Shown: positions 1 to 10,704 of the stretch, piece by piece
Layout of the letters: every line of letters starts with the position of its first letter
Numbering within the stretch: position 1 is the first letter of the stretch
NCBI GenBank assembly: GCA_003427395.1
Contig: BFEA01000217.1
Coordinates: 2,242,938 to 2,267,528, forward strand
DNA from: Chara braunii
Taxonomy: Eukaryota; Streptophyta; Charophyceae; Charales; Characeae
Reading direction: 5' to 3'
Length of the DNA stretch: 24,591 nucleotides
Made by a program: the position numbers and the translations under genes
The notes under the pieces: generated by a model
Database searches by the model: none
What the model saw: only the letters and a program-made list of their open reading frames with translations
What the model was told of the DNA's origin: nothing

Positions 1-2335
1 GAATGGACCTTTCACAGAGGTATAGCTAAACGCAACCCATCGGCCCTCTGCCGAAGTACCACGGTGGACCACACACGGCTGTCGTCTGCTACCCGTCGAT
101 CCTACCTACGAAACGACCCCCTCCACTAGTATGGGGTGGAATCCATTGCCCCGTCACCAGTCCGATTCATGCACAGTCGGCCGATATCGTAATGGCGGCA
201 GTACTATTGCCCGCAACAACAGAATGCGCTCTGATCAGGTAGGTACTCGGCCCTCCCCCACCTTCACCTCTGTCCTCTCTTCGTAACTCCTACCACCTTC
301 CGTCCTCTTCCGCAGTTTCTATCTCTCATCGCTCCCGAACCAGACCTCCGTGACTGAGACTAACACCGCCAATCGGCTCGCCCGGCCCAGAACCCCAAGG
401 ACGCATTCTCTACCCGCCCATTTCCATTTTGAGCGGCAAGGCTCGGCGTTCTTGACCGCACACCGCTCGACTCCCCGCCATCTTCGACTCCTACCCCGCT
501 GCGCGCGCACCTTACGCCGTTTCGCGCCTAGATCCACCTCTTCCCACTGCCGCGCGTTGACGTCAACAACCCTTTCCCGTTTCCTTCGAGCACCGCAGCT
601 TTTACTCACGGTTCGCGCGGCTCCAGCAATGGCCGGTCCCACAGCGAAGTACTCCGTCAAAGCCCGGTGTGGCAAAACAGTGTGCGCGCTCGCCTTCCGA
701 ACTTATACTCCTTGCCCCGGCGCGGGGGCCTCGACGATCCCCTCTATACCATTTCAATTTTTGCGGACGTCCCGAAGGACTTGGTCCTTCAGAGCGCGAC
801 CGGCCCTAAGCACCGTCCGACCTTGACAAAACTCCGCACGAATCTGGTCTCCCGTCGAGGCCAGATTCGAGTAAGTGCCCCTCCCCCTTTTCCCAAATCC
901 TGCGCGTTGTCCATACACAGGAGCCATACTAATCTCCTCCGTGTCACTCCTAATTTCGCACGCGCCCCCAGAGGCCACGCCCGACAATCTTTCACGATTC
1001 TTCGAAAAGATCGCCCGGCCCTCCCCCTAGCCCAGATTGCGCCCAGATTCGTCCCCGGACCCCCTTGTTCATCTGTCACCCCACGTGCGCGCCCTCTTAA
1101 TCCGACTCCCACACAGCCTCGACAGACACTAGGCCGGGAGGGTCCCTGGGGCGGTTCACTGAACAACACGGTCCGCTCTCTCACCCTTTTTCCCATCTCC
1201 CGTCCGGGTTCACTCCCGGACCTCCCCTCTTACACCACCCCCTCGTAGATCGCGCAGATCTCCTCCGCCTTACCGGGATTCCTCCCAAGGGAGATCTGCC
1301 AAGATCACTACCCGATTCGCCCCACTCTCTCCTCGTGGACTTGGCCCTCTCTTCGGGGTTTATTCGGTGAGCCTTTGCGCGCGACGAGGCAGATTTTCTT
1401 TAAATCGTTACCTAGATCCGCCCTAGCGGCTGCGTCAGATAGTTGGCCAGCTCCTGCAAAGCCCAACCTTTTTAATGTTTGGCCCCCATCATACAAGTTA
1501 GGCGGGGGTCTGCGCCCCCATGGTATATGGGTACTCCCAACAAGATGGGTCGTTGGCCTCAGGGTGCGGCTGGCTGCCTCTTAAACGACTCTAACTAGGC
1601 AGAAAAATTCTGGGGTGGTCCCCAAAATAAGAAAAAGGGATCGTTTGGAAGGGGGAATGAACCGCGGCCCTGCCAATATTCCCATAGCCTAGCGGCGCGG
1701 ACCGACGGTCGGGCTCCCCTTAGAAAAGCAAAAGGGGGATAGTTCTGAGGGACCCTCAACCCCTTAACTTTCTGGCGCTCCATTGCTCCTACGTCGTCGT
1801 CCGCCGGCCTCGAACCTCGTACCTCCGTCGTGCAAATCCAGTGCCGTAACCTATAGGGCCAAGTCCAAGCCTGTGACCAGCAAGCGCGGTTTCCCATGTA
1901 AAGTGGCACCGCGCGGTGTTCCGGGCCAGGATACCGCCCAGGCCACTCTTCCAACCCACACTTGTACCCACGGCCCCTAGGCGCCCGTGCCGGCCTACCA
2001 CCCCGCGCTGTGGCCGTCCCATGCACCTACCGGCGCGCCAGCCTTACCCTCGGTCACGTGCACCTATCAAAAACAAACTTTTATTTCCTAACCAAGGCCG
2101 TAACTCGGTCCAGGTCGGTCGGCTACCCCGGCCGCCCATTCAATTAGAAAAATCACACGCGCGCCTTTCATATTGCGCGCCCACCTACTCCCTACCGGGA
2201 CAAGGCAGACCTTGGCCTGCGCGCGGACAACCCTCACATTTTCCCGCTCGGGCACTAAAAGTCCAAGTTAACCGAGCCTTTTTGTCACTTGCAAAACCCA
2301 GGGTGGATACCCTTGTAAGGGTATTCGCGCCGACA
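1..2335 (-). repeat. 3' LTR, U3-side part (truncated by window edge)
   Basis: This stretch matches 19689-22010 almost base for base. I count about 20 differences in the first 600 positions; most are transitions, many at CpG. A gap of about 14 bp lies near 1692 (sequence absent from the right copy). Similarity stops abruptly after CGACA at 2331-2335, which reads TGTCG as the LTR start on the element strand. Plus-strand open frames here are not kept between the two copies, so I do not call genes. Confidence 0.85.
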
Positions 2336-2592
2336 GCTTACCGGACCGTATTAAGCGACATTCCCGTCGCATCGCCAGGTCAAAAAGTTATACACTCCCT
2401 CACATTCCAAATGCTGATGAGATCGGAACCAATCCGATTAGCCGACAGACTCAGGGTCGAGGCCTCCATCAAACCGTGCCAACACAACTATATGCTGCCA
2501 GGGTTTCAACCTGGGTCTCCATTGTCCTGACACCAGGACGCCGGTGTATTACGCGTCAATACTACAGCATAAGTTCCAATGGCCCTCAAACC

Positions 2593-2606
2593 ATCCTCTT
2601 CCCCTT
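2593..2606 (-). promoter_or_regulatory. Candidate polypurine tract
   Basis: The element strand reads GAAGGGGAAGAGGA followed by TGG. A purine run before TG is what primes plus-strand DNA synthesis at the start of a 3' LTR. It lies 258 bp inside the boundary given by LTR homology (2335), so either the real LTR begins at 2592 and the right copy has lost its outer end, or this run is not the tract in use. Confidence 0.4.
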
Positions 2607-2971
2607 CGTCCTAGACAACCGTCGGCTTCTCGTTGGGTGTCCCAGTTAGCCTCTTTCTCGTAAGCAGAGCCATAACTAGGGACGCAGGCTTCGAATGGGA
2701 CCTATGAAGGCATTCTTTGCCTTTTTCCACAAATTCCTCATAGTCAAACAAAATACACACGTATAGGTCTGTAGCCTCCCTCGGGCTTTTCTGCAGTCTA
2801 GTACAGAAATGCCAGGTCCCCATCTGGGTCCACCGTAGCCTGGCTGATCAGGCCGGGTCTAGGGCCTACCACGTTGTTACCTTAGCGGCGGTATCCTCCC
2901 ATTGGTTATACAATGTCAGGCATGTCCCTGATAATCAATCAATCAGGGCTTTTAGAAGACTCAACTCTTAT

Positions 2972-3027
2972 CCCGCAAGGTAATTTCCCTGGGGCGGGCA
3001 ACTCCCCTTAAACTCTTACCTTGCGGG
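2972..3027. repeat. 12-bp perfect inverted repeat
   Basis: CCCGCAAGGTAA at 2972-2983 and its exact complement at 3016-3027 flank a 32-nt loop that has its own GGGG/CCCC pairing. It would form a stable hairpin in RNA from either strand. It lies in the 3' internal region near the expected transcript end; function unknown. Confidence 0.6.
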
Positions 3028-4423
3028 CCCGCAGCCAGGTTGTGCCAGCTAGCAGCCATCCATTAGGGGTTGCGCCCAGGTGGCACTAAACTTTACCGTT
3101 AGCTTGGTATTCCTTTAAATATGTCTCAGAATTAGCACAGGTGGCCCGGCGGGGTGTCACAAACAAACTCACAGGCCGCTGCGGGACTACGCAGGGGTCT
3201 GAAGGCATTTACCGGCCCTCCTATACTAGGCACGGCATCCTTCACTCAATCACAAACCATCCCTGCCGGACTCACCTGGCCGCGGCTCTTGACTTGATCA
3301 GAGCCAGCAACCGCCCACCCTGAGGTATCTCTCGCCCTTCTTAAACATTTCAAGCAAACATGGTCCCCTCTCGTCAGACTTTATCAGCATAGACAATGTT
3401 TTCCACACCATTCAACTTTTACCCACCCTCACTTAGTGAAGGCTGCTTTTTACAAAAGATTTCCTGGCCATCCCCTTCCTGTATGGGATGACTCCTCACA
3501 CGACCTTTCCCAAAACCATGAAGGGGTTTTCACACAATGTAATTCCCACCTCCCAGAATCATGAAGGGGGTCTTAGTTATCAAACAACTCAAACTGAGGG
3601 GCCACCTTCTGGGTCCCTATACGATTTAGGCAACGATGTTTAGTATGACCAAACATGCAAATTCCTAAGTCCGTCAATCCCGTAGGATTCTCACAATTTT
3701 TACAAACAGGCTGCACTCCCCCTCCTTATACTCTGCCCTCTCGCCCGCTCGCAGCAGACCGCACGAGTATACCGGAGGGTAGACAACTCTTCAATTCATG
3801 CAATCATGCCCATGAGATGTAACCTGTATATCTCTCACACAAAGCCAAACATTCATTGAGATAAATCCACACATGTGAGAGCGATAGTGATCGTCACAAG
3901 ACAGGTCCCATAGGATCTCAACTCATAGTACACTAAGGGAGTAGAATGCCTCCCCCAACAATCGAATACAAGCACTCAACTCAGTACCCCGTCTGTCTGA
4001 GTAGGACTCATAACCCCACTGTACACTCATCAAATACATTGAAGAACATAGCATCCGCCTAATCATCCACAGAATGGCCAGGCCCTGTCCTCTCCTGATG
4101 GAAAACTCACATCCTGAGTGCTATAAAATCCCAAACCTCATTCAGAGCAGCACCTGAATCATAAAACCAAATGTAACTAAACGGTCTCATATATCGCCCA
4201 GCTGGGTCCTACCCCTGGGTCATAGCCCACGAAGAAACTCAAGAGAAAACAAGTGAACAACAGTCAAACGCATATGTACAATCGAATAAAAACTCATCTC
4301 GCCACTCCCACATACACACACACCTTAGGGCCCGCTCAACTGACTCTAGGTATGTACACCCCTAACCCCGCCCTGTGTGTGTCAAGGGTCTCTAGCCCTA
4401 TCAGTATATAGACAGACCCATCC

Positions 4424-4696
4424 CTATTTACACAATTTCTCCTGGTTCTGCCTATATAACTGAGCCCTGCCCCCATCTGGAGCTCGCTCCACTACCTCGC
4501 CCTGTCTGTCATAGAATTTGTCGTCGACCTCCGCAACTCGCCCCTCGGCCTTATCCTCAAGGAGCTTTGGGCAGTCCATGGCTCTATGCCCTCCCTCCTT
4601 GCACCAAAAACAGGAGATATCGTGTCACCTGACAGTCTTCTTCTTCCTTCCTTCCGAACTCGATGTCGAAGGCGCCCCCATGGTCCTAGTAATCAC
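4424..4696 (-). pseudogene. CCHC zinc-knuckle C-terminus of the downstream Gag-like protein
   Basis: Shifted frame after 4693. It encodes a basic GRKKKTVR stretch, a TGA at 4625-4627, then CFWCKEGGHRAMDC, a perfect C-x2-C-x4-H-x4-C knuckle, followed by an acidic tail ending at TAG 4424-4426. A nucleocapsid-like knuckle at the end of a capsid-like plus coiled-coil protein makes the downstream gene a full Gag look-alike rather than a random open frame. The TGA may be a decayed CGA. Confidence 0.75.
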
Positions 4697-7110
4697 CTAT
4701 GACACGAGGGCAACCCCACATGGCCCTGAGGTCCGGGCTCCATAGCCTCAGCACCTCCAGCCCTTCGTGCAGCCGCACTCCCTGGCCCGCGCTCGGGCGT
4801 ATCCAACTCTTGGGGTCCCTCTTCATGCGCCCTCTCTGTCATCATCACCTCATCATTACATACTCCTGACGGCTGAGAGCCACCCATAGCGGCGGGTTCA
4901 CTCATGATCTCCTGCTGCTGTTGCCGTCGCGAGTCAGGCCCTCCTTAGTCGGTCCCCGTGGCCCAGAAGCCCAGCTCCGCCCTCAACTCCCCCAACCTCG
5001 GGGTATGCTCTGGAGTGTCGAGTCCCTGAGGCCCCTCCTGTGGAGTGCCTATCCCCATGGTTGCCGCCAGCTCATGCAAGCGCAAACCTCTCCTCTCCGT
5101 GGACATAGCCATAAGCGACTCCTGCGCGCCACTCTCCTCCTCGACTGCGTCCAAGAGCGCTTCCTCAATTGGCTTGGCTTGTCGAGGGACCTCCACCGCT
5201 GCTCCCTGACCCGGCGAAGCCTGCACCCCTCGGCCCTGGTTATCGGCACCGGCTCGCCCCATCTGGCTAGCTTCCCAGGCTGCCGAGAGCCTACCCACAG
5301 CGGCCGCCATCTCCCCAAATCTCCTCTCCCACTCAACCTCTCTAGCCCTGCTCCTCGTCCTCTCCTCGGCAAGCTGAGTGGTCAGGTGCTCCACCTCCAA
5401 CTCCTTAACTCTGAGCTTATTGCTGAGTAGATTATACCACTGGAAGGATGTGACTGTCGTCTCGCATACCCTCCGATCCATGCGCTCAATCGCCTGCCTG
5501 GTCGCGGAGAACCCCAAGTCCCCCATCTCTCTCAACTCACTCATCTCCTCGTCCGCTTGTCCCGCCTCTCGTGACCTCTGACGGGCTGCATCCCTCTGGC
5601 TCTCGTACCTAGCCCACAACTCGTCGATCCTATGCTCACTCGTCTTGGGCTCGACCGGCGGTGTCGGCTCTATCCCCGCCGCCTCCATCTCAGCCTGTCT
5701 TGTGTATATCTCGTCCAGACGGACCCGCACTCGAGCGGACTTCTCTTCGCGGGTCTCTCTTGGGGTTCCTCCCATTCGCGGCCCCTGGTCTCCTGGAGTC
5801 GACGCCTCCGCCTCCATCCCTGTGCTCGCGCCCGGCACTACTGGCGGTAACTCTGTTGAAACGGGCTCCTCGATGTCCGGGCTCTTGGTCGCCTGCGTGG
5901 CCGAGGGCAAGTCAAGGGGCGCCTCCATCCTCGCTCTCTCACACACTCCCCAGTTCTCCGCCTCTGCCTCCTGCTCAGGTATTGTGGTGGCCTCAGGGGG
6001 AAACTCCGGGATCTCCTCGCTACCTGGCTCAAGAATCCCCTCTGGCCATGAACGCTGTGCTGGCTTTGGAGCTGGGGAGCATGGAGGGGTATCGTCCCCA
6101 ACTGTGATCACCTCTCTCCCCTGAGGTCGTACCGGATCTGGCCGCTCGGCTGCCATCTCAGGGTCCCGCGGCTCCTCTCGGTCTCACATATTTGTCTCCA
6201 TCTCAGGGTCGAGGGGCTCGTCCAATGGCACGTAGCACGCCGTCTCAACTGAGCCCTCTCCCAGTCGTGAGGCCTCCCATTGGGATACATCAAGATGAGT
6301 CGCTAAACTTTGTAATGGCGTCTCTCTTGGTATGTCCAGCTCCTGCGTTGATGGCAGTGGCGAGGGCAGCCTCAACTCCTCACTCGTAATCCGCCGAAAC
6401 TCAACCGCCCGGAGGTCACAAGCAGGGAACGACTCCTCTGCCAATGCAGGCCCTGCGGGACCATCCTCCTGCTGGGCCGGGGCTCCCCTCCTCTCTCTGG
6501 CCAACCCCGCCTCTCTCGGTGCCGGTTCCCTTGGCCTCTTGCTTCGCCGTCGTCTCTCAACGCTGGGCTCGTGCCTCTCGTGCTCTGGCCGTTCGAACGC
6601 CCTCCTGAGCTGGGCCTGACAGTCCTCCCAATCTCGAGCCCTCTCCTGAATCTGCTTGACCGCCTACTTCTTTGCCCGCCTCGTCCAGATAAGTAGGGCC
6701 TGCACCCATTCCCCTTGCGCAACCCCCAGACTCAACATGTAGTGCTCATATGTGGGGATGAACTCATCTGCATTCCCCTCCTCCAATCGAATGGGCATGC
6801 CATCACGCCCCCTAGGGGAAGCTCTCAACCTCTGCATCCCGGCCTCCACGTCTGGCCAAGTCAAGGCCTCCTCACATATCTGAGCGACAGGCTCCTCGAA
6901 CCGCCCTATGCCCCTCAAGTGGTGAATCCTCTCCGCCACTGACCACCCTCTCTGTGCCGCATGGTCCCGATATACGTCCAAGAAGAGCTCAATGTTGTCG
7001 TCATCAAACTCAGGCGTAAGCTCCCTCCTATGAGGCTCGTGTTGCTCGCCCCTTCCCTCCATCCTCTGGGGCCCCTGGCGTGGCCGTGTGTCCCTCCCGC
7101 CCCTCTGCAT
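4693..7110 (-). pseudogene. Second Gag-like polyprotein downstream of pol (capsid-like plus coiled coil)
   Basis: One reading frame spans this region with internal stops at 6664 (TAG), 6184 (TGA) and 4945 (TAA). The N-terminal part has a capsid-like pattern: TPEFDDDNIELFLDVYRDHA, then helices including NADEFIPTYEHYMLSLGV and an Arg/Lys-rich helix with DWEDCQAQLRRAF. This parallels FHFKGDRVSDWLDL in the canonical gag. A Pro/Glu-rich middle (about 5700-6500) follows, then a long charged coiled coil (about 5290-5700). Near the end the motif EGPQ-LDTPE occurs twice (about 4995-5040 and 4790-4830). A zinc knuckle follows in another frame at 4424-4696. I see no membrane segment or signal peptide, so it is not an envelope gene. 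Length with the knuckle is about 890 codons. Function is inferred: structural or RNA-binding. Confidence 0.68.
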
Positions 7111-7314
7111 GACTGCCTATGAAAAGTCAGACCTGCATCACAGACGGGAGACAACAAGCATGCACACAGCAGGGTCAGCAACCGAGCCATCGGCCTAGGG
7201 AAATCCCACACACACTCCACACCCATCCATCCCAATCACCCACCTATCTAGCCGTCCGACCTGGGTAATACCTAGGCAAGACTCTATCCCGAACGAGGTC
7301 TCATGGCCCCTTAC
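7111..7314 (-). other. Spacer between pol and downstream gag-like gene, with intron-like signals
   Basis: No gene is seen. On the element strand the spacer begins GTAAGG immediately after the pol stop (TAG then GTAAGG is close to a 5' splice consensus). It later shows a pyrimidine-rich stretch with TGATGCAG (about 7133-7140) and TTTTCATAGGCAG just before the downstream ATG at 7110. This could be a small intron of about 175-195 nt or chance. Confidence 0.3.
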
Positions 7315-7842
7315 CTATTCCCTGGCCACGAACTTCTTCAGCCTTGTCCCTGATACCCAGTCCTGCCATCCTGCCCCGTCCACCTCCTCAATTTGGTAGG
7401 CCCCAAACTCGCCACACCGCACGATCCTATAGGGTCTCAGCCACCGTTTGTCGAGTTTCCTGGACCACTGTTTTTCCAGCGAGGAGTCATACAGCAGCAC
7501 CACATCCCCAACCTTCAGTGGATCCTTCCTTATTCGGGCCATTTGGTCCCACCTCATCTTGTCTTCCATGCGACTTCTCTCCACCTGACCAGCGGCCTCT
7601 CGTAGCCTTTCCTCAGCGGCTCCCACCTGCCGCGCCCGTATATCGAGCAGCTCCTCAAAGGACAGGTTCACTTCTAGATCCTAGCGCCTCCACGTCTTCA
7701 TGAAGCTTTCTATGGGAAAGGTGGCATGCCTTCCGTACCATAGCGTGGCTGGCGCATACTTGGTAGTCCTTTTCACTGTAATATTTTCCACGACGAATGT
7801 TGCTCTCAGGAATTTCGGCCACTGGTTAGGCTTCCCTTCAGT
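7315..7842 (-). pseudogene. pol: Pol: integrase C-terminal part
   Basis: The pol frame continues past the TAG at 7843. It encodes the rest of the core (KYAPATLWYGRHATFPIES), meets another TAG at 7681-7683, and then a helical segment plus a GPY/F-like module: LKVGDVVLLYDS followed by KLDKRWLRPYRIV and GAYQIEEVDG. This C-terminal domain binds DNA during integration. The final stop is TAG at 7315, followed directly by GTAAGG. No chromodomain is visible after the GPY-like module. Confidence 0.84.
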
Positions 7843-10344
7843 CTATTTGGCCAGGAGATTCGTGATGGTACTATGCCCCCTCTCCAAAGGCGCGTTTGCG
7901 TGGGGGTGCGCGGCAGTAGTGTAATTTGCTACCACGCCGTACCCCGCAAGCAATGTCCACACCTCGTTACAAGTAAACTCCGACCCCCGGTCCATTACAA
8001 ACTCTCTGACAAATGGATAGCGCAAGTAGTACTCTTCGATGCACCTTGCTAAAACGAGGCCAGTTTTTCTGCGGATAGCCCGACCGTCCACAAACCCAGT
8101 AAGGTTGTCCCGTGCATCGAAGATATAGTTACTTCCATCCTCCCCAAGTGGTAACAGGTCCAGGTGTACAATTGCCCCCACTTCCCTTTCCAACTTGGGG
8201 TGTAGAGGCTCCCCAGGCCTTTGCGCTGACCTCTGCTGGCAAGGCACATAGGACTGGCAGTACTTGATGACCATAGTCAACATTCCATCCCAATGGTATA
8301 ACTCACTTATCTTCGCGTACGTGGCACTAACCCCTCTGTGCCCCCCTGCTATACCATCGTGCAAGGCTGCTATGACATCGATCTGTCGGTTCCTTCCACA
8401 TACGATCCTCTTGGGGTTTCCAACTTGTCGCTTTATGAATAGATGGTCATCTCTCACTACGTAGAGATGCCTCATCTTCTGGGCTTTGGCACTTGCGTCC
8501 CTATCCCTTATTTCGCACGACAGGAGTAACCCCAATTCCCGATAAATTCCATCATACTCCTCAACACGGAAGGCCTCCCTAATCTCTCCCTCTTCGAACT
8601 CGTCGTCCTGACTTTCGGGAATAAGAAGTTCGCCCTCTTCGGAGCTGGCTGCGCTCCTCTGGTCAAAGTTCCCTTGCAGGAGCGTGTTGGTGAGCAAGTA
8701 CATCCCTCCCATTAGTTGCTCATGCTCCTCTACCTGGGTCGGGCCTTCCTCTATCGTCCTTACCTCCTCCGCTAGACTATGCGTCCTTGCCAATGCCAAC
8801 CTCATCATCCAGCCAACATCCCTACTTCCCCACGGATCTTCTTCCTGGAAGGGCTTGAGGACCAACTCCTCCTTCTGCTCGTACCCCCTTGGTGCTAGCC
8901 ATATAGGATGCATGACACAGCTAGGCACCCTCAGCGACCACTCATTTATGTAGAGGTGGACGTCCTCCTCCTGGTCCAAGAACCCGTTGACTGGTGGGGT
9001 ATCTTCAATTGGCTCTTTGCCCGCCCCATCCCAGTTAATACGGCTCAGCCCATCTGCCCTATTCTTGTCCCCGGGAATCCTCACCAATTCAAAGTTAAAC
9101 ATCCAAATGTAGGTCAACCACCTCGCGATGGTTGGGTCAGATGGAGTGTAGCTTTTCAGGGAACATGTCAGCGCGGTAGGGTCCACCCTCAAAATGAGTC
9201 TCCTGCCAAAGATATAGTTCCGGAAGGTCCTTAGGCAATGGAGTACCGCCAACGTCTCCTTCTTGAACTGGGAGTAATTCCTCGCAGTCGTATTGAGGGT
9301 GCGACTTTCAAACCTTAACGGCCTCTCCTTCCCATCCGCATCTGCCTGAATCAGGACGCCTCCTAAGGCAGTTGGCCCAGCGTCCGTCTCGACAACGAAT
9401 GGCTTCTCCTCCGTGGCCTCGTAATTCGGCGCTCCCAACACCAAGCCTCCTTCCTTGAATTCTCTCTTCATCCTTTCCACAGCCTTTTCCTGGTCTTCGC
9501 CCCAGACCCACTCCTGATCCTGACGTACCAGCTTCCTCAAATGCTCCGTCTTGGTGGCGAAGTCCTTCACAAAACTCCTCCAAAACCCGCAGGTCCCAAG
9601 GAAGCTTCTTACGTCCGTTATCGATTGGAAGGGGACTGGCCACTCTAGGATCTTGTCCGTCTTCTTCCCATCTGGCCTCCGCCCCTTTTCGTTGCAAACA
9701 AAGCCCAGAATCGTGGTCTCCCTCATGCAATGCTTCGACTTGGGGCTGCTCGCCGTCAGGTTGTGCTCCTCCAGCAGACCCAGAACTTGATCGATATCAT
9801 GGACGTGCTTCCAGACAAACTGCCTCACTCCCGGCATCACTTCGTCCTCCTCCTTCTCTTTTGGACCCTTGACCGCCAAGTCTTCAATGTAGGGCTGAGT
9901 GATATGTGGGCTAACTGTCTGCATGGCCCTAATCATGTGTCTTTGCACCATTGCCACCGCATTAGTCCACCTCTGAGGTGCCACATTCATGTGGATCAGC
10001 CCCCTTAGCGTATGCATCGCCGTCACTGGCCTATCCGGTGGGTATACAGGAAACTGGTCATACCCAGAATAAAGGTCTATAAGTGAGATTATAGGCCTCC
10101 CTGAGCATGTTTCCGACAGGGCATCCGTGTTAAGCAACCCTCCCGCGTCCTGCACCGTCACTGCATTCAACCGTTGCAGATCCTGCACCCACCGCAGCGT
10201 TCCGTTCGGCTTGATAAAATAAAACCAGGGGGAAGCGTTCGGCCCACTGGAGTAATCCGCCACATACGTCCTCATCTTCCCATCCAGGTAATCCACCACC
10301 TTCTTCTCCTCATCCGGATTTGGGTATCGCGCGCCCCTTAGGTT
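7843..10344 (-). pseudogene. pol: Pol: reverse transcriptase, RNase H and integrase core
   Basis: The longest open stretch (818 codons from the GTG at 10299). The RT has the fingers motif around LRWVQDLQRLN (residues 35-45), the first catalytic Asp in LIDLYSGYDQF (D75), and YIED at 137-140 where YxDD is expected. PQR at 108-110 replaces the usual PQG. RNase H has D306 (TDAGPTALGG), E348 (KKETLAVL), D373 and D416 (ADGLSR). A long acidic spacer (about 425-600) precedes the integrase: zinc-binding H647 and H654, then Y684 where the first Cys of CxxC should be, then C687. The core is D714, D770 and E806 (D-x35-E). A TAG at 7843 cuts it. Order RT-RNase H-IN is Ty3/gypsy. The RT box followed by VKGPK also resembles some fungal Ty3 elements, from general knowledge. 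Confidence 0.9.
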
Positions 10345-10704
10345 CTACGGCTCGTGTGGGACGGTATGGATTCGTCTCATCGGGATCTTATCCATGTCCA
10401 ACCTCCCACGCTCGTCGTCATTAAACGCATACGCGTCATGCCTCCTCTTCATGGTTTCTACCATCAAGGTCCTTTCCTGGGGCGAAAGGAAGCCAGGCTT
10501 GCCGATTATCAGCCCTTCCTCATTCTCATTATTAATGCGGCACGGTCCTGCCTGCATGCGCTCCCGCATACGCCTTATCAGCCCTCGCTCCCGCTCATAA
10601 TAGGCTTCCTCGTCCTCCGTGACAAGCACGGGGACCGGGCGGCACTTCTTGTCTATAGTCTTGTACCGCCTTTGGGAACCCTGCTTAAGCCCTCCCCTAA
10701 AAAA
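10345..10704 (-). pseudogene. pol: Pol: protease-RT linker and RT N-terminus
   Basis: From the frame junction, this segment encodes the linker (RRYKTIDKKCRPVPVL and an acidic/Arg-rich stretch) and then IHTVPHEP, the conserved lead into the Ty3-type RT fingers. A TAG at 10345-10347 interrupts it. The same frame continues directly as NLRGARYPNPDEEKKVVDYL in the next segment. Substrate tRNA and RNA template would be gripped by the following RT domain. The junction with the protease frame upstream needs a -1 shift. Confidence 0.78.

Larger units (their letters stand above)
2336..4423 (-). other. 3' internal non-coding region
   Basis: About 2.1 kb between the downstream Gag-like gene and the 3' LTR. 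I find no credible gene on either strand. Visible items are a pyrimidine run at 2593-2606 (purine-rich on the element strand), a 12-bp perfect inverted repeat at 2972-2983/3016-3027, a small T-arm-like hairpin near 2503-2519, and a short duplicated AATCATGAAGGGG-like motif near 3515-3570. Confidence 0.55.

Noticed and set aside
350-1248. Plus-strand open frames in the left LTR
   Set aside because: The matching frames in the right LTR (20246-20936) are broken by indels, the composition is low-complexity Pro/Arg/Ser, and no domain is recognisable.
2495-2545. tRNA relic suggested by a 5-bp stem with 7-nt loop (CCAGG/CCTGG)
   Set aside because: Only the T-arm geometry is present; no A box or acceptor stem could be found around it.
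4518-4745. Plus-strand open frame
   Set aside because: It is the shadow of the minus-strand zinc-knuckle segment.
4945-6156. Env-like gene downstream of pol
   Set aside because: No signal peptide, no hydrophobic membrane segment and few Cys; it has a coiled coil and is linked to a capsid-like domain and a zinc knuckle.
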